A stretch of 64,000 nucleotides of DNA from Suillus spraguei (Eukaryota; Basidiomycota; Agaricomycetes; Boletales; Suillaceae): positions 1 through 64,000 of the forward strand of contig JABCPU010000139.1 of assembly GCA_016800925.1 (NCBI GenBank). Reading direction: 5' to 3'. The notes under the pieces were generated by a model. That model did not search any database, had not been told where the DNA came from, and was given only the letters and a program-made list of their open reading frames with translations. The position numbers were made by a program, and so were the translations under genes. Shown piece by piece: positions 24,306-34,869 of this stretch (its first letter is position 1; every line of letters begins with the position of its first letter).

Positions 24306-24987
24306 ATCGGTAAATGCATCTCTGTCAATGCAGCTATGGTTCTAAGTGAATCAGTAATAGAATACTCCCAATTCAACACAAGGGACATGAGTAGATCACA
24401 AGTACCCAGAACGCCAAAAGGCATCGCACTCAAACGTTGACGAAAAACATGTATATGTAGTCCACAAGGGACTACAAGCATGAGATACACTGTTCGATAT
24501 GCATGACAAGGGCTGCGTAACAATGCTTTTGGCAATGTCAGCATGGTCAAGCTTTTTTAAGACCCTGCGCCAACTCTTTCGCAAAGCCCACAACAACTTG
24601 AACGACTGATGGCTTTCACTTTCGGAGTATTCGTATTCTTATCGTTATGCTTTGCTTCGTGGTTCACGGTATGATCTGATTCGCAATTATGGTCTGGGTC
24701 ATGGATCATTATAGCGTCGAGATCAGCGAGGATGTAAATATATGGTCGGCACAGAGCAGCCGCAACACACACTCTATACAACATGTCAATGTAACCTGAG
24801 ATGATGTACAGACGAGATAGAGGGCAACGAATGTTTGATGAAAGGGATATAACGAGTGAACAGAGCACGATCGTCAGACGCGGCACACAATTCAACGTGT
24901 AAACCAGAACACTGAATGAATTCGCACGGAGAAATCCGGGAGGTACATCTTATTCAGTGACCATATTGTGTGCTTCATGAGCTAACT
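23916..24987. other. SDR upstream flank and unique sequence up to E1
   Basis: The first 390 bp belong to the duplicated SDR block. The remainder to 24987 shows no coding exon, only short open stretches. Confidence 0.45.
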
Positions 24988-25233
24988 ATGGAAAGCCAGA
25001 CCACCGTGCTCTGTTTCCAAGTCTTCTACTTCTCAGAACCTTCCTAGTAAGGCAAGTGCTTCTGTTGGCCTCCGGACACCCCGTGCGACTCATCGACTGT
25101 TCAAAAATCTGAATTTTAATGACCTTTAATTATGATGCGTGCGCAAGAGCTTCGGCTGCAAGAAATATGTTTTGTGAGAACAAACGATCAACAAATACAG
25201 TACTAAGTATCGTGAGTTTCATCTACAGAGTCG
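24988..25233 (+). repeat. E1 left terminal inverted repeat
   Basis: It matches the reverse complement of 30686-30931 with a few mismatches and small indels. The alpha-kinase stop codon (25203-25205) and its last codons lie inside this repeat. Confidence 0.85.
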
Positions 25234-27994
25234 GCTGACTGAAACTTCTCTAATCCAGCCCATTCACAATAATCATTGCAGATGTGCTGCGCCTCGAACA
25301 TGGTGACCGCGACTTCTATGTTCCCTTCACCAAAGATATCCTGTCCATCGCTGACCGAGCTGATTATAATAGGATGTCAACAACCACTGGAGCCGGAGAT
25401 CGAGAGCATATGCATGGGTCTGTCAATATTTGAGGGTCAGTCAGTAGTGACATGCTTCCTGAGGGTCAACGAGTTTTGTGAGCACAGGATTGTCATTAAG
25501 GAGAGATGCATACCTTGGTAGTCAGATATGAATGCTAAACCACCAGTCTTCACATATTGAACGTGTTGAGTGAATGCGAAGAATACCGCTAAATCATAGC
25601 CATAGTCAAGTTCGTCGAGCAAAGGATCAGCGTCCATGTTATGAATGAATTTGACAAATGCATCGTCACCACCGTCAATGAGTTCTTCGAGCAGATAAGC
25701 TGCTCGAATAGGGCAGGGCTTCAACCCTGGCATGATGCTTTTTGAGCCCAGTTTGCCAGAGGGAGCCGCTATGACTGCTTGACCTTGCACAAATGCTAAT
25801 GCAAGGCCAGCTTGCACAAATCGTACTCGTGGTACTGGGAACGGAGGAGGACAATAGGTAGCACGTCGATGGTCGATGAAGTCATATGTAAGTTGTAAAA
25901 GGGAGCTTGCCCAGTATAGCACGTTGGCTTCTCGAAAAAGCTTTGGCAATTCATCTACGACGGGAAACCTGCCGATCTTGAAGGCTTCAGTCGACCCGCC
26001 AGCCTGTGAAAAAACTCTGTGAAAGGGCCGTTTGACCACGATTTCGTCACGCGGAACTGAACCAAGTCCGGAAACTGGAGGAGGAGTGAGGGTGAGCCAT
26101 CCTGGATGGGCCGTCTTGAACCCACCCATCCCAATAGTGCTGTCATGGGATATGTCAACCATCAACTGGCCAACATAAGACTCGGCAGTGTCGAGCGTAA
26201 ATGAGCGATAATCCTTGTTTCGTAAGATCTCCATTAGAGGGCGATTAGGGATGGGGTAGAAATGTATAGTTTCACTCTGTCTTTCAAATACTAGGTACAA
26301 ACACCATCCATTAGTTCGTGGAAGGATATAAGCATAGAACTCTTACCTTTCTTCACATTGAGATTTGCGGTACCACCTGACTTAAGGGCCGCTTTCAGGT
26401 CATTACGGTCGGGCGAGTGAAATATAACTGCTGGCGCAATCTTTTTGAGTGGCGGAGATGGAGGTAAAGCATTATGACTGCTCTCGGTTCGTACATGAGT
26501 CCGCTTAGTAGACAATATAGTCTGAGCTGCAGACACATCGCCCTTGAAGGCTGCACTAGTCTAGAACACATGGTTAGTTTCTCTCAGAGCTCTGAAACAG
26601 AGTGGGATTTCACCTGCTGAGCTTGTGTATAGTCATATTGCAGGGGTTCATCGTCCCCGGTTGCATCACTCTGCACGGTATGGCTCAAGGTATGACTGGT
26701 GGTATGACTGGCAGTATGACTGGCGGTATGACTGGCGGTATGACTGGCGGTATGACTGGTGGTATGACTGGCGGTATGACTGGTGGTACGACTGGTGGTA
26801 CAATCGGTGGTACGACCAGTAGTATGGTTGGTGGTACGGCTGGTAGCAGCCTAAAATACATCTGATTAAGCAACCGGTTGACACGCAGAATAAAACATGA
26901 TACTTTACCTCTTCTGCAACTCGTTCCATCCAGTCTTCATATTCTAGCCAGCGTGTTTGAGGTGCGACTACCATTAATGAGAACTGTTTTGACTTGAAGA
27001 TCACTGGCTTCGAAGCTTTGCGACTTGCTTGTAAGCATTGATCGAGGAAGTAAGGTTGTCCGGCCTGGTGAGTGGAGAGATCTACCCATTTTCCATCCCG
27101 CACAACAAACTCGTTGTCATACCAGACAAAATCAGAACAAAAAGTCCGGATCTTTGGCAGGATGGTATCAAGTGCGATTGTTATAAGTCCAGGTGCATCG
27201 ATACGAGCATCGATATCCTTTAGGCCCTCACAAATGTTCTAGAGATATATCATTAATAACCAATCCACAATTCTGAAGATAAAACACATACCCCAATAGT
27301 AATGCCACGACTACCCTTTCGCCTGACCCCGCCCTCATGAACAGCCGAGATTTCCAGAGAAATGGTCTGTGCTGCTGGTATGGCATACGAAAGCTTAGCC
27401 CAGCGCTCGCGTTCGGACCCATAATGAGCATGGTGTGAAGAGTAATCAGAGGCCCATGAGCCCATAGCCTGTGAATTAGAACTGGAGGGTTGGATCGGAC
27501 GCTGCCATGTTGATGGCACATTGACATTGGGACCCATGGTGGAGCGTGCCATGGCCACCACAGGTGGTGGGTTAAGTGTTGCTGAATAACTGTAAGACTC
27601 GTATGATGTAAAATGCTATCGGTCTACTTACACTTTCGTTGCGCAGCATTGACAGATTGTCGGATAACATGTGGATCTGGCAATTCACGGTTTGACATCA
27701 TGTCTCGTCCTGCAAGTGACAGCCAAGCAGACTTATCAGTGCCAGACTTCAAGTATAAGCGGTAGAAAACTCACTGTTAGTTGTGGGTCTCACGGATGTA
27801 GCTAGCTTCCCTCGGTACCGTTCATGACAAGAACTGCAGACATTATGACCTGGTTTCCCAGGGTCTATAGTGCCCACATAAAAACAGGGGTCACCCCTGA
27901 AAATCATGGCACCGCAGGCAGGACGTTCGCATACTTGATCCTTCTTTGCAAATGCATCTTCGGTGAACTGAGATACTAATTCAAACCCAGACAT
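25203..27994 (-). CDS. Alpha-type protein kinase with N-terminal Cys cluster, carried by E1
   Basis: Exon 1 starts MSGFELVSQFTEDAFAKKDQ and has paired cysteines (VCERPACGAM...DPCF...NVCSSCHERY), a likely zinc module. A Ser/Thr-rich linker follows, then ISLEISAVHEGG, a stretch SLMVVAPQTRWLEYEDWMERVAEE and a TTSH/TASH tetrapeptide tract coded by the 12-bp minisatellite. The kinase domain comes next: VGQLMVDISHDSTIGMGGFKTAH, EIVVKRPFHRVF (ATP-binding Lys), LFREANVLYWASSLLQLTYDFI, AAYLLEELIDGG, FVKFIHNMDADPLLDEL, FTQHVQYVKTGGLAFISDYQ (Asp/Gln block), FGEGNIEVAVTMFEAQHICNDYC (Gly-rich and Cys/His end). These match the alpha-kinase fold. Near 25390-25420 the expected YAYALDLRLQW frame does not join cleanly, so a small indel may have damaged the C-lobe. 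Confidence 0.82.
26687..26850 (+). repeat. 12-bp minisatellite inside the alpha-kinase gene
   Basis: About fourteen tandem 12-bp units of the type GGTATGACTGGC, with small variants (GGTACGACTGGT). On the minus strand, in the kinase frame, they encode Thr-Ser-His-Thr/Ala-Ser-His-Thr tetrapeptides. The unit is a multiple of three, so copy-number change keeps the frame. Confidence 0.9.
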
Positions 27995-28078
27995 TGTTGG
28001 GGTTGAGCAGAGGTGGTGAGGGATAGCAATAAAACTTGGGTACCAGAGAACGGCCCATTAAATACAAAATCTTGCTTT

Positions 28079-28510
28079 GACGCTTTACTCTTCAGGGTAA
28101 GTCAGCTTGAACATGGTGCAGAGCAGCGCAGTGAGGATAGAGGATCAGTGAGACTCAGCCTGATTTACTCTTCAGGTAAGAACATAGTCCCGGAGATAGA
28201 GGATTTAGTGAGACTTGGCCCTTAATCCAGCGATGCCTTTGCAAGACTTGGTGACATTGTGCCTTCAAACTTCATGATCAGCCAAAGTAGATAGCTTAAT
28301 TTGCATTTCAATTGTGAAAAGACCTGCTCGTCGGGTGACGAAAGTACTAGCGGAGATAGAGGATCCGGTGAGACTCCGCCTGATTTACTCTTCAGGTAAG
28401 TCAGCCTGAACATGGTGCAGAGCAGCGCAGTGAAGATAGAGGATCCAGGGATCCAGTGAGACTCGGTCCGACTTGAATTTACTCTTCAGGTAAGAACATA
28501 GCCACTGACA
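28079..28510 (+). repeat. Duplicated repeat in the divergent promoter region of E1
   Basis: The motif GATAGAGGAT..GTGAGACT..GCCTGATTTACTCTTCAGGTAAG occurs about three times (near 28136, 28354 and 28437). The adjoining TGAACATGGTGCAGAGCAGC segment occurs twice. The units lie between the two divergent genes of E1. Confidence 0.7.
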
Positions 28511-28685
28511 TTCTCAACTCTGAAGACAGGAATCTCACCAGCTGCGGACACGTAATTATTGTTCTCTGGCTTGGAGCCTCAGTCGCTGCAGATATGCTTC
28601 GTCCTCAGTGGCCTTGGGAACTAAACGCTTTAAGTATTTTGTGTTTCTCCTTAGTAGTATTAGCACTGGCTGATTCATACCAGGT

Positions 28686-30597
28686 ATGCCCAACCAATAC
28701 AAACCAACTCGTGCGTATCTTTTTGATGATTTCAGACTTCGTCATTGACAATCGGCCCTAGCACCCCTTGATGAGATTGCACCTCACATCCTTCAGTTAT
28801 GGAAGGCACGTCAAACAGACAAACAGATTGTAGATGGTTTGCGGAAACATTTTGACACTGAACGTTATGGACTTGGGTGAGTACTTTCTACACTATCTCA
28901 GACATTCCAAGTCACAGCACTGACTCGCTCGCTCAAGGCTTACAAAATTTGTAGAGATCCGTCTTAGCATGGGTCTTCGATGAACTCGTCAGCAAGGGCA
29001 CACCATTGAATCCATTCGCGAAGCCATGCTTGACCTACGTCAATTTTATCCCAACGCCGGAGCAAGGGAGATGATCAGCCTCCTGTTCCATGAAAAAGGC
29101 ATGAGTGTAGCCAGGTACATATGTTTCGTTTTTTGTCACTTCAATGGCAGCAAGCGCAACTCATTTGGAACTTATACAGGACTGTAGTATGAGCTTATTT
29201 CGCAGCTTATGAGCCAGACCTTGTGCGGGAGCGGAAGGCACAACGTTTGAAAAGGAAACGTTTTTGGGCTGCAGGGGTCAACGACTTATTTGCCGTAGAT
29301 CAACATGATAAATGGTTAAGATTCGGTCTCGCACTGCACACTGGAATTGAGCCATTCTCAGGGCGCATCCTCTGGATCCGTGTCTGGCATTCTAACAGGA
29401 ACCCACAGCTTATCCTCAGTTACTACTTAGATACCATTCAGACTCTCGGTCGTAAGTATTTCTATCCTATTAGTCACTTGAATGATTCACAAGATTATTT
29501 TAGATATGCCTATGGTAACACAAAGCGACCCAGGTACTGAGAACTACGGTATTGCAAATGCCCACACCATGCTATGGCAATGGCATGACCCTGCATTGCA
29601 AGGCACACTTCAGCATCGTTGGATGCGAACGAAGAAGAACGTAATGCCTGAGATTACATGGTCACAGCTACGTAGACGTTTTACTCCCGGCTTCGAATCA
29701 ATACTGGACCGAGGAGTCAATGAAGGTTGGTATGACAGTAGCAACACGCTCCAAGTGTAAGTTTTCTGTTCATGATGCTGGTGATATATTAAATATTAAT
29801 CATTGCCACTTCAGAATGGTATTCCGTTGGGTCTTCATTCCTTGGCTACAGCGCGAACTTGATGCATACCGGGACCGCATGAACAACACAGCGAAGCGGC
29901 GTGATCGCAACAAGGTACTTCCCCATGGTGTCCCCAATCTCATCTACAACACGCCTGAAGATTTCGGGGCTCTTGACTTCAAGGTACGTCATCATGTATC
30001 CTCCTTCTAGGTTTCTTTTCCTCACGTTTTTGTTATCATCAGATCACTGTCGAACAAGATGCTATTGACCACGTTCGGGGAGTCTACATTAATCCAAGCC
30101 ATCCCGTCTTTGACCTTGTGCCTCCCAACCTGAACGATTATATCCAACTGTGCTATGAAGAAATAGGCTGTCCCATCGTTGACCGTGACTCAGCATGGAC
30201 TGTCTATCATGATTTGCTCGATAAGCTCCAGCATGGCAACAACTCCGCGCTCCTTGATGTCTCTGATGAATATTCAGATGAGGAACTGGAGGATTTACCG
30301 CTGCTCAATAACCATCAAGATCTGCCATTCAACGAGGATGGCTACTATATGGGTGGTGTTGGCGGTGGATTAGGGCTGGGTAAGACACTGCACGACTCTC
30401 CTTTCGACACTCTCAATTGACATCTCATATCAGATACGGTACACCATCAACAGTTGGATAGCCTCATCGAAGAGGATGAGCCTGATGTTTCTGTTGATGG
30501 AGATGTCGACCTTATAGGGCTCGATCACAATGGTCTTGTTGTTTGGGATTTCTCCGATAACGAAAGTGATGAGATTAGCATCGCTGATCAATGGTAG
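28686..30597 (+). pseudogene. Integrase-core (rve-like) protein in E1, with in-frame stop
   Basis: Translation follows an Agaricomycete integrase-core family: MPNQYKPTR, then LWKARQTDKQIVDGLRKHFDTERYGLG (HTH-like), MLDLRQFYPNAGAREMISLLFHEKGMSVAR, ERKAQRLKRKRFWAAGVNDLFAVDQHDKWLRFGLALH (first catalytic Asp), WHSNRNPQLILSYYLDTIQTLG, VTQSDPGTENYGIANAHTML (second Asp), LQHRWMRTKKNVMPEITWSQLRRRFTPGFE and a long C-terminal part ending in acidic DNESDEISIADQW. Short introns are seen. In the region 28940-29000 the reading GLR is followed by TGA before TRQQGHTIESI, and neighbouring frames also contain stops, so the N-terminal half looks decayed. In E1 it is the only DDE-type candidate. Family members may also be host genes. 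Confidence 0.75.
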
Positions 30598-30661
30598 CCT
30601 ACAGACTACATTTTATATATAAATCTACATCATGTGACGCACTAAATGGACGCACAGGGTG

Positions 30662-30720
30662 TTCACATGTTTGTGAATGGCTGGTTTGAAGTTGATTCTG
30701 TAGATGAAAGTTACGACACT
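30662..30720 (+). pseudogene. Remnant of the alpha-kinase 3' end in the right E1 repeat
   Basis: The plus strand reads GTGAATGGCTGG...GATTCTGTAGATGAAAG, closely matching the minus-strand end of the alpha-kinase gene (GTGAATGGGCTGG...GACTCTGTAGATGAAAC near 25215-25270). In protein terms both give an SVDE core near the C-terminus. The inverted repeat of E1 therefore reaches into the last codons of the kinase. Confidence 0.75.
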
Positions 30721-30931
30721 GAGTGCTATGTTTGTTCATCGTCTGTTCTTATATTTCTTGCAGCCGAAGCTCCTGCGCACGCATTATAATTAAAGGTCGA
30801 TGAAATTTAGATTTTTGAACAGTCGTGAGTCGCACGGGGTGTCCGGAGGCCAACAGAAGCTACTTGCCTTACTAGGAAGGTTCTGAGAAGTAGAAGACTT
30901 GGAAACAGAGCACGGTGGTCTGGCTTTCCAT
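30686..30931 (-). repeat. E1 right terminal inverted repeat
   Basis: Reverse complement of the left end at 24988-25233, bounded by the 8-bp duplication AGCTAACA at 30932-30939. Confidence 0.85.
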
Positions 30932-31163
30932 AGCTAACACATCTGTCAGTCAATTAATACTTAGGGTAAATTTTTGAGAATTTGCTACGAAGCGGACTGA
31001 AGTTACCTCGAAGTTACTTCCCTTCGACAACAACATAAACCCCAGTACCACCAGCCCTCACTAACCCTGTCCTAAATGACAATGGTATTTTAGAATTGAG
31101 TATTCCTCAAGGACACGCAAACTGTACATATTGGAAATCAGCGCGCCGAAAAAGTTTACAAAA

Positions 31164-32247
31164 TTATGCTCGCCCCTGACTATTTTCCTCCTCAAGATAT
31201 ATATCATCTGACCAACTGCCGTAGTCTTCGACAGCTTGTAATAACTTCTGGCCCTTGACCTTTGCCGCTTCCAAAGCCGTTCTGTGCAGCGGAAGATAGA
31301 ACGGGGGATCATCTAGTTGCACGAGCTTATACATTTGCAATGCAAACTTGTAGCTGTCTCCATCCGAAAAACGCTCAGCTCCTGGATATATGCTGCGGTA
31401 CTGTCTGGAAGGTAAATTTGGATCAGAGTACGCAGGATGGACTGGCACGAGAACATTGGTCCAGAGTGCGGCAGTACGAAAACGAGCAGGTTGAATAACA
31501 GTGATCTATGGATAATGAACTCGAGTTTGAGATTAATAGTATCATGCGTAAAACTGACCTTAATATTCCACGCTGGATCCAACTCAGTGGCATACCCTTC
31601 CGAAAGAGATTCAAGAGCTATTTGCGACTAAATATTTTCGAATCAAAGATAGGTGAACTGTATCTACCTGCTTTGCTACACAAATATAAGTAAAAACGAC
31701 GAGCAAGAAGATATCACGTACGCTGCGGCGTAATGCGCTGCTCCGGGAATAACTCGCAGGGCTGAACGAGATGACACTTGCAAGAGACGGCCCCCAGGGG
31801 GTCGGTTGAAATCTCTAAATGTTGTCACAGCTTCTTTCGTAACATTTGCGGCGCCCCAAAACATTGTATCGAACATGAGTTTTGCGTCGTCATCAGGCAT
31901 GCCTTCCGCTTCACTGACTATGGCTAATCCTGCATTGTTGAAAACAACGTCAATGCGACCAAACGCCCCACGCGCTTTGGCAAAAGCGGTAGTGATATCA
32001 GCAGGAACTGTGACGTCCAGAGGCAAGGTGAGAAGCCGATTCTTCGGGTACAACTTCGTAAGGTCATCTAGTATAGCAGGTTTCCGCAGAGTCGCAACAA
32101 CATTCTCTCCTTTTTGAAGCATGACTTCAGTAACTGCTCGACCAAATCCTGAAGACGCCCCAGTCACTGGCAACAACGATTAGCATTTTCAGGTTATCAA
32201 GATATTCCGTGCTTACCAAACCACACCTTTGAATTTGAAGATGCTAT
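31164..32247 (-). CDS. Classical short-chain dehydrogenase, start codon apparently lost
   Basis: The spliced frame reads ASSNSKVWFVTGASSGFGRAVTE (nucleotide-binding TGxxxGxG), DVTVPADITTAFAKARGAFGRIDVVFNNAGLA, GGRLLQVSSRSAL, AHYAAAKAALESLSEGYATELDPAWNIK (Tyr-x3-Lys; needs an 8-nt micro-exon near 31671-31678), TVIQPARFRTAALWTNVLVPVHPAYSDPNLPS and a C-terminus ending DDIYLEEENSQGRA. It belongs to the fungal SDR group acting on unknown alcohols or ketones. It is unrelated in detail to the AYR1-like copies. The codon where Met is expected, just before ASSNSKVW, is ATA (plus-strand 32245-32247), so the gene may be silent or start elsewhere. Confidence 0.75.
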
Positions 32248-32577
32248 AGTAGAAGTAAACCGCCTTGAGAAGGAATAGCAGGCCAGCTTGTGACACTCTG
32301 AAGTTGACGTGACTGCTGAACGCACAATAAAAGTTGTGGCTTTGGCTGCGACATGCATGGATTTCATATTGACCTGTGGGGTTGCAAGGATGGCAATTCT
32401 GGGAATCTTCTGATGAGAATATTCCAGGACCTGGGCTTATACCATGCAGGAACGCGTGGGAGTATACGAGAGACCATGTTGTCATCTAGGAATACTACTC
32501 ACCTCCGAGACCACCGAAGTAGCGGTCCGGAGAACTCTATTATGCAAACTTGGTAGCAGTATCATTGAGCTCCCTAC

Positions 32578-32786
32578 TCAAAAAAAACACGTCACATCGC
32601 GCACCCTAGTACTTGACTGGATACTTAAGTTCAAGTGAGACCAACTTGAGCGAACAAAGACGTTACTTAAACGTACCAGACTCTTGACATTGAGATTCCA
32701 TAGGTGCTCGTTTGAGATGCCGATGCCGCCGTTCTTTGTGCAGCCTGCACAGCCAACTGCATTATCAGATAGATATGGAGTGGAAC
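32578..32786 (-). pseudogene. Fragment of an unidentified gene interrupted by the hAT element
   Basis: Directly left of the hAT element the minus strand reads PYLSDNAVGCAGCTKNGGIGISNEHLWNLNVKSL and then a splice donor. This is protein-like, but I cannot assign a family. The reading runs into the 8-bp target site, and the other part should lie beyond 36974. Sequence there (36983-37368) has weak coding character on the minus strand. Confidence 0.4.
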
Positions 32787-34596
32787 CAGTGTTCTGCCAG
32801 TCAGTGACCGCAGTGTTCATTCACTGAACGCAAAGTGTGGGAAAGTCGATGAACGTCAGCAACGTTCACTTGATTGTGAACGTGTCGGGTGCCATGAGTC
32901 CTTTGTATCTTCTATATTTAGAAATTGACTGATGCTTTTCGATTCATATCTCGCGGTATAGATGATAGTATCGACTCTATCGAGCGCGCAAGTGACGACG
33001 TCTAGCTACATATGTATGAAAAAACGTCACTCTCACACGACCTCGCCTTCTTCGCTGCATCTGGTAGCATTATTGATCAAGGTGAGTTTTGTGTCTTGAT
33101 CATTATGTACGGCTTAATGCTGTAATAATCCACGCAGGAACCTCGTGTCCCTCACCTATATGGCATGTTGCGGCTCTCAGTCGCCTACTCATTCTTGAGC
33201 TCTCGTTCACCACCATTCCGCAACTGTTGTCTCATGGCTAGCAGAAAAAGGAAGACTCGCAGTACTAATCGGGGTTGGGGGTGGACAGAATTTACAGAAC
33301 ATCCTGGTTACGAGAGTTCGGACCCAGCATCGATGGTGCAGCAGAAAACTAAGGTAATCTGCACCAGACAACTCGAGCATTATGTTGCGGCAGAACGGGC
33401 TCGTGATGAACTCGAGGTACAATTTGGATCACGGGATCATGTACGAGACGAGGATGCGATTAAAGGAGCAGGTAAGCTTAAATTGTACCATCCATCTATT
33501 TCTAACACTTTCTATTGTAGTGTGGGCTACTGGCCAACATGATCCACAATGAATTTGGCACATCAGTCGTCCAAAAACACTCCTGACGCACATCCGAGAC
33601 TGTGAGCTACATACGGAAAGTGTTCGTTCGCGTGCGCGAGCTGACCTTGCGGCTCGCTTCAATCAAGTCACACAACCCATGGCTGCAGTGCACGCTACAC
33701 TGCCCATACCTCAATTATACGAAGATCCCCCTCAGATCGCAGGACCATCATCAGCTGCACATTCAATATATCCTCTGTCTTCTGCTCCACCAGCTCTCGG
33801 TCTCTTCATTCCAAGTCTTTCAGTGCCGTCTCCGCATGCTAATGGCTCTTCGGACTTGTTATCTTTACCAAGCCCACTGGCATTTGATTCTCGTGCACCC
33901 AGTCCCGCAATTTCTGACATCACGCTCCTTTCGCTTCCCTCGAAGCGCCAGCGCCTGACTTCAGGTTCATATCGCTCTGTTTCGCAGCCTGTCACTACTG
34001 GGTCTGTCTTGTCACCGCTCGTCGGAGCTCATTGGCCAACCAGCCAGACTTGGACTGATGCTGACCAGGCAGATTGGGAAACAGGGTTAGCACGGGTAAC
34101 TGCGAGTGCAGGATTACCGCTACGATGGGTTGAGAATCCAGAGTGGTTGAAACTTTGTGATAGATTTATTCCTTGAGCAAAAGTACCATCAGCAAAGGTT
34201 CTCACAAAACGTGTCATGCCTCAAGTTCTCCGCAGTATCAAAGCCACTGCAAAAGAAGAATGTCATGGTGCAGTCAGAACTCTGCAATGTGATGGCTGGA
34301 CTGGCGAGAATAGCCATCATTTGATTGGTTTTATGATGACTGTAAAACGAAAGGTAAGCACTGTGGATGTTTTACAAGCTTTTCCGTCTCGTGGCTGAAC
34401 CAACTGCTTTGTCTTACTAGTTACATGCTGTCTGTGTTCACGATGCATCTGGTGACTCGCGCAATGCCGAAGAACTCCTCAAACAGATTATCGAATCAAT
34501 AAATCAAGTCGAGAGCGAGTGGGGAGTCATTATTATTGCATGCACTACTGATGCATCTGGAGAGTCTCGTAAGGCTCGACGACTACTTCGCACCAA

Positions 34597-34869
34597 CATC
34601 AGGAAATTCACACATTCCTTGACATGCCCTTATGCGGACTTATTTACACTTAACTGCCTTGGTGAAATTGAATCTACTTGTCCAAAATTTCAATGTGAAT
34701 GAATTCAGAAAAAAAAAGTTGAGATATATTAATATACATGTTTTATTGTATTTCGCACTCAAAAAATATAAGATATGCCAGGTGAATGATGTGAGAGAGA
34801 GCAAACAAGTTTTGAGATAAGTGAGTTAAGCTGATTAAGCATGTTAAGGAATGTGTGAATTTCCTGATG
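34597..34869 (+). mobile_element. MITE copy B (273 bp), inside the hAT transposase gene
   Basis: Same ends as copy A, with a 2-bp duplication AA at 34595-34596 and 34870-34871. Joining the flanks across one AA restores the hAT frame at LRTKFPHLV, which confirms the boundaries. Confidence 0.95.

Larger units (their letters stand above)
24988..30931. mobile_element. Element E1: 5.9-kb transposon carrying an alpha-kinase and an integrase-core gene
   Basis: Ends are ATGGAAAGCCAGACCACC at 24988 and its reverse complement ending at 30931. The inverted repeat continues for about 245 bp at high identity. An 8-bp duplication flanks it: AGCTAACT at 24980-24987 and AGCTAACA at 30932-30939, one mismatch. 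The undisturbed paralogous site at 22533-22540 is AGCTAACA. Inside are an alpha-type kinase gene (minus) and an integrase-core gene (plus), transcribed divergently from a shared 0.7-kb centre. E2, E3 and E4 share the ends. Eight-bp duplications occur in hAT and KDZ transposons, but neither transposase is inside; the integrase-core protein is the only candidate recombinase. Confidence 0.87.

Noticed and set aside
24988..30931. E1 as a Starship-type or retroelement insertion
   Set aside because: No DUF3435/YR recombinase, reverse transcriptase or LTR was seen; the ends are inverted, not direct, repeats.
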